DNA of 6,572 nucleotides from CAZKNF01 sp964554105 (lineage in GTDB: Bacteria > Bacteroidota > Rhodothermia > Rhodothermales > VXPQ01), in contig CAZKNF010000116.1 in NCBI GenBank assembly GCA_964554105.1, forward strand, positions 1-6,572. Direction: 5' to 3'. This document shows positions 1-5,162 of the stretch, one piece after another (the first letter of the stretch is position 1; each line of letters opens with the position of its first letter). Both the position numbers and the translations under genes were made by a program. The notes beneath the pieces were generated by a model. The model did no database searches. It was not told the origin of the DNA and saw nothing but the letters and a program-made list of their open reading frames with translations.

Positions 1-16
1 TCGCATCCGCTTCATT

Positions 17-45
17 ATTCGAGCGATAGCAAGAATATCTCGAAT
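17..45 (+). promoter_or_regulatory. Inverted repeat in the leader of the groES-like gene
   Basis: ATTCGAG at 17-23 is matched by its perfect reverse complement CTCGAAT at 39-45, separated by 15 nt and ending 10 nt before the ATG at 56. It could be an operator or a 5'-UTR hairpin. It is not the CIRCE element (TTAGCACTC-N9-GAGTGCTAA) that controls many groES operons. A 7-bp repeat can arise by chance, so only the repeat itself is certain. No clear Shine-Dalgarno site precedes the ATG. Confidence 0.3.
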
Positions 46-55
46 CCACGTTCTT

Positions 56-454
56 ATGAATGAACTCATCATCGTCGGAGACCGCGTCCTGATTTCGCCG
101 GAAGAAGGCGAGAAGCAGACGGAATCCGGACTCGTACTTCCCGCCAGTGTCGCGGAACGGGAGAAGGTCCGGTCGGGGCGCGTCCATAAGGTCGGCCCCG
201 GGTACATCATGCCGAATCCGGATTACACGGCGGAGCCGTGGGCGAGCGAGCGCGATTCGGTACGGTATCTTCCGCTTCAAGCACGTCCTGGAGATTTCGC
301 ATTTTTTATGCAGAAGGAGGCCGTCGAGATCACGTTCGAAGGCAAGAACTACGTGATCGTGAACCATGCCGCCATTCTGGCGCTCGTGCGCCGCCACAGG
401 GAAGATCTGCCTGATGACGCCGAGGGCGTCGACATCGAGGATCTTTTGAATTAG
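56..454 (+). CDS. groES: GroES-family co-chaperonin (long Bacteroidota-type paralogue)
   Basis: Cytosolic Cpn10/GroES-fold protein of 132 residues. The N-terminus (IIVGDRVLI, residues 5-13) is the classical first strand. Residues 16-33 correspond to the mobile loop, with SGLVLP (24-29) supplying the hydrophobic tripeptide that in GroES docks on GroEL. GRVHKVGPG (41-49) and RPGDFAFF (77-84) match the core barrel strands, and the end of the fold is YVIVNHAAILAL (99-110). Canonical GroES is about 95 residues; this protein is longer through an insertion around residues 50-72 (containing PDYTAEPW) and an acidic tail (117-132). That architecture resembles a second GroES-like protein I know from Bacteroidota genomes. 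No groEL lies beside it, so its partner ring is unknown, and it may not be the main GroES of the cell. The ATG at 56 is the only start that gives the full first strand. It converges with the kinase gene, with 38 nt between stop codons. Confidence 0.88.
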   Translation: MNELIIVGDRVLISPEEGEKQTESGLVLPASVAEREKVRSGRVHKVGPGYIMPNPDYTAEPWASERDSVRYLPLQARPGDFAFFMQKEAVEITFEGKNYVIVNHAAILALVRRHREDLPDDAEGVDIEDLLN

Positions 455-504
455 ATCTGCGGGACTACTCCTGCCGAATCAGATCTGCTGGATTAGAGCT
501 GCGG
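448..504. repeat. Imperfect direct repeats at the convergent gene ends
   Basis: GAATTAGATCTGCGGG (448-463) recurs as GAATCAGATCTGCTGG (476-491), 14 of 16 identical with a 28-nt period. A third, weaker copy, GATTAGAGCTGCGG, lies at 491-504. The copies span both stop codons (groES-like TAG 452-454; kinase TAA, complement of 493-495). The self-complementary AGATCT in the first two copies, with GCGGG (459-463) facing CCTGC (470-474), could form a hairpin with one G-T pair and a bulge. No T-run follows, so a terminator function is only a guess. Confidence 0.4.
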
Positions 505-2232
505 CGTTCTGCGTCTCCTGCGCAGCAGATGCATCAGATAGCGGCTGAAAGGGAGGTCGGATGGTTTGGCTATGCGCACCTGCAGCTGCTCTCGCTCCAC
601 CTTCTGCGTGTCGATCCGGGCGCGAAGGCGTGCGATCTCGTCATCCATCTCTTCGATTTGAAGGTCGATGCTTCGCCGCACCCGCCGTTCTTCGGCGGGA
701 GACAGCTCCGTCGGGAGCTCCGTCTGATACCTTTCGGCGAGGCTTGCACGCCAGGAATTGACCCGCGCCTTGCTCTCGACCGCGAGCTGACGAACGGCAT
801 CGACGCGTTCCGGGGTGGCCTGATACGCCGTGCGAATCCCCGATACCTTGAGTCGCACGATCATCTTGTGCGTGATGCCGTCGAACGCGCGTGCATCGCC
901 GATGAAATGATGCTTGAGCCGATCGCGGAGCGCCTCCTCTCGCAGCTCGGCTAGCCGCTGCTCGTAGCGGGCGTCGATCCGGCTGAGAAAATCCGCGCGG
1001 TCCGCTTCGAGGCGTGCGAGGTCGGCCTCGAGCCGCTTGACGATTCCTGCGAGGTACGCTTCCTCGCGCTCGATCCGGCGACGCCGGCGCACCGACGGGA
1101 GGCGGAGGTATCGCCACCAGGCCGATCCAAGGCCGGCGGCGACGGCGAGGCATACGATCAGCAGAGCGGCTTCGTAAGACCCGAGCATGGCGACTGCGAC
1201 AGCCGCGGCGGCGACGACTGCTGCCGCCGGTGCGAACCAGCGTTCGAAGGCGCTGCCGAACTCCCGGTCGGAGGCAGTACGCGGGTGATCATGCGGGTGC
1301 CGATCTAAACGCCAACGCGGACGCCGATGCGGATGCATAAAGAAGCGCCGTCGCCCTGCGGCTGCTGCTGAGCCTTCAGCAACTTCATCGAGCGATGGGA
1401 CCTGCTCGAGTTCTCCATAGCAGGCTGCACGTAGCACCTCCGCCCGATCCGCCAGCTCCTCGAACAGAGGGGACGATTCCGGATCATAGAAATCGGAGGA
1501 TCTGAAGAGCAGATTTTCGCCGGTGTCGAATCGGTGCCAGAGGTCCGGGTTGCCGATGCACGCCTGAATCGCCGTATCGATGACCAGGGCCGAAAAGCGG
1601 TCGAGATGCGGACCGAAATCCGACTCATCCCGATCAGGATGCTGGTAGTTTCGGTGGCCGACCTCCGGACTCTTCCGCCGCCGCAGCGCTGGAACGTACA
1701 TCGTATCGTAATCCACCAGATGCAGATCTGCATTCGGATCGACCAGCACGTTGCCGTGCTGCAGGTCTCCGTGCGCCATGCCGGCCTCTTCCAGGTCGCG
1801 GATCATGCGGCGCCAGTTCTTTTGAAGCCGCTGCAGCGTGTCAGGCGACTCGAGATGTTCTTCGACGAAGCGTGAAATCGGCGCCCCATCCACCCATTCC
1901 ATCTTCAGGAGCGGGAAACCACGGCCCTGCACCCGGATACCCTTCGATTGATAGTCAAATTCCGCCGTGTAGGGGAGCCGCTTCTCTTGAAGATGAGCGG
2001 CGATCGCACGGTAGCGCCGTCGCTGATCGCCCGTTTCCTTCAGAAAGCACTTGACGGCCCACCGGGCACCTCGCATCCGGATCGGAAAGACGACGGCGAA
2101 CGCGCCCGTGATCGCGCGCGGGATGCCGAGCGGAAGCATTTCCGGCTCGCCCGCCTGCAGCATCGGATCGCTGAAGGCCGACGACGGAAACTGTACGGCC
2201 TCCTGGTACTCCCCTGCCGTTGGGTACGTCAT
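493..2232 (-). CDS. Membrane-anchored Ser/Thr protein kinase with C-terminal helix-hairpin-helix (YegI/COG4248-like)
   Basis: This 579-residue protein is probably the kinase of a vWA/PP2C/kinase triad. The kinase domain covers about 30-290: ATP-lysine K61 in WAVK, hinge MEWVDG (111-116), catalytic loop HGDLQHGN (154-161; D156, N161), metal-binding D174 in VDYD in place of DFG, and the GHRNYQHP (192-199) activation segment. The glycine loop is degenerate, as reported for E. coli YegI. A His/Arg/Pro-rich linker (300-318) precedes two hydrophobic helices (about 333-350 and 354-373) flanked by basic residues, which predicts a membrane hairpin with both ends in the cytoplasm. A likely coiled coil (385-440) leads to a helix-hairpin-helix-like segment (450-475, DGITHKM...SGIRTAY), a second charged helix (512-555) and an Arg5 run near the C-terminus. 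The ATG directly follows the phosphatase stop. Kinase identity is strong; the HhH and membrane segments are read by eye, and the substrate is unknown. Confidence 0.88.
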   Translation of the reverse strand: MTYPTAGEYQEAVQFPSSAFSDPMLQAGEPEMLPLGIPRAITGAFAVVFPIRMRGARWAVKCFLKETGDQRRRYRAIAAHLQEKRLPYTAEFDYQSKGIRVQGRGFPLLKMEWVDGAPISRFVEEHLESPDTLQRLQKNWRRMIRDLEEAGMAHGDLQHGNVLVDPNADLHLVDYDTMYVPALRRRKSPEVGHRNYQHPDRDESDFGPHLDRFSALVIDTAIQACIGNPDLWHRFDTGENLLFRSSDFYDPESSPLFEELADRAEVLRAACYGELEQVPSLDEVAEGSAAAAGRRRFFMHPHRRPRWRLDRHPHDHPRTASDREFGSAFERWFAPAAAVVAAAAVAVAMLGSYEAALLIVCLAVAAGLGSAWWRYLRLPSVRRRRRIEREEAYLAGIVKRLEADLARLEADRADFLSRIDARYEQRLAELREEALRDRLKHHFIGDARAFDGITHKMIVRLKVSGIRTAYQATPERVDAVRQLAVESKARVNSWRASLAERYQTELPTELSPAEERRVRRSIDLQIEEMDDEIARLRARIDTQKVEREQLQVRIAKPSDLPFSRYLMHLLRRRRRTPQL

Positions 2233-2976
2233 CTATCGGAGATCAACGATCACTGCGGTCACGTCGTCGTCACGCATCAGGCCATCGGCTCGCGCCTCCA
2301 GGACGAGCTCGTCGAACCGGTTTTCGGCAGTCAGGAGGGCGGCCGGGCCGGTGGATATCAGCCATGCGGCCAGCGCATCGGTCGCCAGGATGAACGCATC
2401 GCCGGGGTGCCAGGTGCCGGACGCCTCCAGGAAAGATGGAAGGGGATCCGCGGCTGCGCTCGAGATCAGATCGGGCGTGTGCGTGAATGTATCGGTTGCG
2501 TCGAGGGGCCATGAGACGGGCCGGCCGGTCGATGGGACGTGGAATAGACAGCAGTCCCCTACGGCGGCGGCTTTCCAGGTGCGCACGGTGCCGTGCGCCT
2601 GAATCTCGAGACCGAGCATGGCTGCATGCGCCCCTTCTTCGAGCTTCGCTTCGAGGTACCACGGCAGACGGCGCTGAGAACGGCTCCTGAAGCTCTGACG
2701 CAGCGCGGGCATGGACGATTCGACGTCGCCGCTCTGCACGAATGCGGCAGTCAACCTGTTGGCCCACGACCGCGAAAAGGCCGCCTCCGTCGCACCGTCG
2801 GCGACCGCTGCACGAAACGTCCGCGCATCAGCGGGAGCATGCACGGTGTCGAGACCGGAAACGGCGAACGCGTCTTCGTATTCGTGGCTCGAGTGGCCGC
2901 TCTTCGGCGACCACAGCGCGCGTGCGTGGATCCATTTTCGTGCAGCGGATATCATGGCGCCGGGCGCTTCATTCAC
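2233..2976 (-). CDS. PP2C-family Ser/Thr protein phosphatase (YegK/PphC-like)
   Basis: A cytoplasmic 247-residue single-domain PP2C (PPM) phosphatase, expected to remove phosphate placed by the adjacent kinase. The metal-site motifs appear in family order: EYEDAF (32-37, D35), VADGAT (58-63, D60-G61), VGDCCLF (139-145, D141), ILATDALAAWL (196-206, D200) and RDDDVTAVIV (235-244). Two positions differ from the usual consensus: GDS is GDC and ATDGL is ATDAL. The metal-ligand aspartates are kept, so activity is likely. There is no membrane segment or signal peptide. The annotated start is GTG at 2976; an ATG at 2955 (Met8) would also preserve the whole domain and is a real alternative, since neither has a clear ribosome-binding site. 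The stop TAG at 2235-2233 is immediately followed by the kinase ATG, indicating co-transcription and probable translational coupling. The vWA gene ends 47 nt upstream. Confidence 0.85.
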   Translation of the reverse strand: MNEAPGAMISAARKWIHARALWSPKSGHSSHEYEDAFAVSGLDTVHAPADARTFRAAVADGATEAAFSRSWANRLTAAFVQSGDVESSMPALRQSFRSRSQRRLPWYLEAKLEEGAHAAMLGLEIQAHGTVRTWKAAAVGDCCLFHVPSTGRPVSWPLDATDTFTHTPDLISSAAADPLPSFLEASGTWHPGDAFILATDALAAWLISTGPAALLTAENRFDELVLEARADGLMRDDDVTAVIVDLR

Positions 2977-2994
2977 GGTTTGGAAGATGGAGAA

Positions 2995-3016
2995 CCGAGA
3001 TGTTTTGGATTCTCGG
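2995..3016. other. Intercistronic hairpin between the vWA and PP2C genes
   Basis: CCGAGA (2995-3000) and TCTCGG (3011-3016) are perfect reverse complements around a 10-nt loop. They fill nearly half of the 47-nt gap between the vWA stop and the PP2C start. On the minus-strand transcript the hairpin would begin 7 nt after the vWA stop codon. No T-run follows, so it is not a standard terminator. It could act as mild attenuation or mRNA protection that sets protein ratios, which is inference. Confidence 0.35.
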
Positions 3017-3023
3017 GAAAGGA

Positions 3024-3881
3024 TTACCTCAGATTGCTCGGGCGGGTCCCGATTTCGAGGAAGCGTACGAGCGAACCCGGATCCGCGTTGAAAACAAAAC
3101 CGCGCGTATCCAGCGTGACGCGGTATCCATCACGCTCCGCCGCGGCGCGCATGGCGAATGGCAGGACGCTCGACATCTGATAGAGTTGGAGTGCGTAATC
3201 GTCCCCCGGAAGCTCGGCCGCTGAATCGGGCAGTGCGAACGGGGGTTCCTCGGATGACGAAAGATGTGCGTTGAACAGGAGCGTGTCGCCGTCGTCGGTG
3301 GCATAGGCACGCACCTCCTGCGCGAACCGGAGGGGGTCGCCGTCTGTGGCCTCGCCGTCGGTGACGTTGATTACGATGGGCGGGAAGTCCCGCGGATGGA
3401 GGTCGATCCACTTGCGAACGATCTGTGCGGCGAGATCGAGCGCCTGGCACATCGGCGTGCCGTTCTTCGCGTGGGGATCGAACCAGATCGGGCGCTTGAT
3501 GCGCCGCCTGACCGTCCCTCCGCCGCCGGCAGGGTCCGGGATCTCTTCGGTGCGCTCGTCCAACCGAAGCGGCCGTTCGGCGATACGGCTGATGGGCAGC
3601 AGATCACCGCCCTCGGTCTGCGTGATCAGCGGCTCCACGCGATCGCCGTACCCGACGACGCCTACGTGAAAGTAGTCGCGCACGCCATCCTCCTTGGTAC
3701 AGCGAAGGACCAGATTCTGCAGGAGACGATTGACGACGTCGGCGAGCACGCGCGCCTTGCTGGGCGCCGCATCGCCCCGCTGCTCGGCGCCGCCGAATGG
3801 ATCCTGCATCGAGGCCGACTGATCCAGAAGAACGAGAATCGCAGTCGGAGACGAGCGGCTAATTTCGGCGGAATAGGGCAT
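3024..3881 (-). CDS. von Willebrand factor A domain protein (TerY/YegL-like)
   Basis: A cytoplasmic 285-residue vWA-domain protein without signal peptide or membrane helix. The hydrophobic strand AILVLLDQSASM (14-25) carries the MIDAS D-x-S-x-S (D20, S22, S24). The other MIDAS residues are T142 in NGTPMCQAL and D175 in INVTDGEATD, so a divalent-metal ligand site appears intact. Between them lie a helix with conserved-looking spacing (42-58), the strand FHVGVVGYGD (71-80), and a Pro/Gly/Arg-rich excursion (100-136) with a GGGG stretch. The C-terminal part (225-280) is helical and resembles the end of YegL-like proteins. In this family the vWA protein is thought to act as a metal-dependent adaptor within the kinase/phosphatase triad; no partner is shown by the sequence. 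ATG at 3881 starts just before the first vWA strand. It is the first gene of the triad, 110 nt downstream of ricT, a gap in which I see no convincing promoter. Confidence 0.87.
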   Translation of the reverse strand: MPYSAEISRSSPTAILVLLDQSASMQDPFGGAEQRGDAAPSKARVLADVVNRLLQNLVLRCTKEDGVRDYFHVGVVGYGDRVEPLITQTEGGDLLPISRIAERPLRLDERTEEIPDPAGGGGTVRRRIKRPIWFDPHAKNGTPMCQALDLAAQIVRKWIDLHPRDFPPIVINVTDGEATDGDPLRFAQEVRAYATDDGDTLLFNAHLSSSEEPPFALPDSAAELPGDDYALQLYQMSSVLPFAMRAAAERDGYRVTLDTRGFVFNADPGSLVRFLEIGTRPSNLR

Positions 3882-3991
3882 CGCTAGGCGGCCGCAGAAT
3901 CATGCATTCGTTTGGGGGATCGGTGAGTCGGAGTGCTTGCGCGGAAGCGACGTATTGATTGCGGCGGTGCGGACGTGTGCAACGGGTCGGT

Positions 3992-5071
3992 TTAGCGGTT
4001 CCGCCGACCGCGATCGCTGGAGGCAAGTGTCAACTCCTGCATCGACTCGCCTTCAGCTACCCCAAGCCGTTCGCGGATCGTCTCCAGCGGCTTGTCCTCC
4101 CACGTGCCGTCATCGTACTGAATCCAGACCACCTCCTTGAAAATGTCGACCTTCTGGACCGTCCCGTGTCCGTACGCGGTGGTGATCGGGGTGTCGATCG
4201 TCGGATAATCCTTGAGCGACGTCATGTACTGCTCGAGCTCGTAGTTGAGGCAGCATTTGAGGCGCCCGCACTGGCCCGAAAGGCGCGCCGGATTCAGGGG
4301 TAGATTCTGGATTCTGGCCGCCTGCGTCGAGACGGGTTTGAACTCCTGGAGCCACGTCGAGCAGCAGAGCTCGCGCCCGCAGGATCCGATGCCGCCGATC
4401 CGCGCGGCCTCGTCGCGCGCGCCAATCTGGCGGAGCTCGACGCGGGTACGGAATCTGCCCGCTAGATCACGGACGAGCTGCCGAAAGTCCACGCGGTGAT
4501 CCGCCGTGAAGTAGAACGTGACCTTCTTGTGGTCGTGCTGCCATTCGACGTCGACCAGCTTCATGGGCAGGTCGAGCGCGTCGATCGCCTTCCGGCCGAT
4601 GTGGAACGTCTCGGCCTCCTTTTCATGATTGGCCTCCCACTTCTCGATGTCGGCCAGACCGGCCGAGCGGATGATGTTGGGAAACTGCTGCTCTTCTTCG
4701 AGGCCTTTCTGTCGCACGCGCAGGCGGACGAGCTCGCCGGTCATGTGGACCGTGCCGAAATCGATGCCGCGATCGGCCTGCACGATGACGAAATCCCCGA
4801 CCTGCAGATCGAGCTCGCGCGTGTTTCGATAGATGCCCTTTCGACCCGCTTTGAACGTGACTTCGACGAGATCGAACAGGACGGGCGGCTCGCTGACGCC
4901 GATCTCGTTCAGCCAATCGAACACGTGCATGGCCGGGCATCCACCATCCGAGCCGTCGGACCCGCTGCCGCATCCACCCGAGGCACAGCCGCCTGCGGCG
5001 CCGTCACCGCCGCTAGAGCCGCATCCACCTGAGCCGCATCCACCTCCACCCCCATTCGAACCACAAGGCAT
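3992..5071 (-). CDS. ricT: RicT/YaaT family PSP1-domain protein with Cys/Gly-rich head
   Basis: A 359-residue PSP1-domain protein. In Bacillus subtilis RicT (YaaT) works with RicA and RicF in an Fe-S complex that affects RNase Y-dependent RNA maturation, biofilm formation and sporulation; the role in Bacteroidota-like bacteria is less clear. The PSP1 core runs from about 65 to 280 and includes GRKGIYRN (76-83), VGDFVIVQADRGIDFG (91-106) and the two family-diagnostic cysteine motifs GSCGRELCC (229-237) and SGQCGRLKCC (265-274). The first 48 residues are almost entirely Gly, Ser, Asp and Cys, with cysteines at 3, 12, 17, 29, 34 and 45, and then HVFDWLNEIG (49-58). A Cys-rich head followed by VFDWL is typical of Bacteroidota homologues, which supports ATG at 5071 over the internal Met48. 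Every one of the 12 cysteines lies in the head or in the two motifs. It sits 91 nt downstream of holB, matching the known holB-ricT neighbour pair. Confidence 0.92.
   Translation of the reverse strand: MPCGSNGGGGGCGSGGCGSSGGDGAAGGCASGGCGSGSDGSDGGCPAMHVFDWLNEIGVSEPPVLFDLVEVTFKAGRKGIYRNTRELDLQVGDFVIVQADRGIDFGTVHMTGELVRLRVRQKGLEEEQQFPNIIRSAGLADIEKWEANHEKEAETFHIGRKAIDALDLPMKLVDVEWQHDHKKVTFYFTADHRVDFRQLVRDLAGRFRTRVELRQIGARDEAARIGGIGSCGRELCCSTWLQEFKPVSTQAARIQNLPLNPARLSGQCGRLKCCLNYELEQYMTSLKDYPTIDTPITTAYGHGTVQKVDIFKEVVWIQYDDGTWEDKPLETIRERLGVAEGESMQELTLASSDRGRRNR
4967..5044. repeat. Short repeats encoding the RicT Cys/Gly head
   Basis: GCCGCATCCACC occurs exactly at 4967-4978, 5018-5029 and 5033-5044, with a diverged relative at 4933-4945. 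On the minus strand each exact copy encodes a Gly-Gly-Cys-Gly type unit, and at protein level C-x-S-G-G-C occurs twice (Cys12-17 and Cys29-34). The head therefore probably grew or varies by slippage or short duplications; this is a low-complexity coding repeat, not a CRISPR. Confidence 0.55.
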
Positions 5072-5075
5072 CGTC

Positions 5076-5106
5076 TATATGTATTATGAGTTTTCAGGAT
5101 CGCAAA
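5076..5106 (-). promoter_or_regulatory. Possible Bacteroidota-type promoter just before ricT
   Basis: Read on the minus strand, TTTG (5106-5103) is followed after 19 nt by TACATATA (5083-5076). This resembles TTTG-N19-21-TAnnTTTG with four of six fixed bases matching in the second element. It is only 4 nt from the ricT ATG, so a transcript from it would be leaderless or nearly so. The match is weak and the start position unusual; treat as tentative. Confidence 0.22.
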
Positions 5107-5162
5107 TCGACAGAGGCACGGTCGAGTGTCACGCGTCCGGCGCGCGGGCGGTACCCGTGCAT

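Noticed and set aside
17..45. CIRCE heat-shock operator
   Set aside because: Arm sequence and spacer (7-15-7) do not match TTAGCACTC-N9-GAGTGCTAA.
455..492. Rho-independent terminator between the convergent genes
   Set aside because: The possible hairpin has a bulge and a wobble pair and no T-run on either strand.
1948..2602. Long plus-strand open frames opposite the kinase and phosphatase genes
   Set aside because: They lie antisense to genes with clear family motifs, and their translations are Arg/Ser/Ala-rich without recognisable domains, as expected for shadow frames in GC-rich DNA.
3882..3991. Promoter or small gene in the ricT-vWA gap
   Set aside because: I found no TTTG/TAnnTTTG pair at proper spacing, no convincing hairpin and no ORF with a start and recognisable product; the gap shows nothing I can support.
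4933..5044. CRISPR-like short repeats
   Set aside because: The units are 12 nt, irregularly spaced and inside the RicT coding sequence; they encode the Gly/Cys head.
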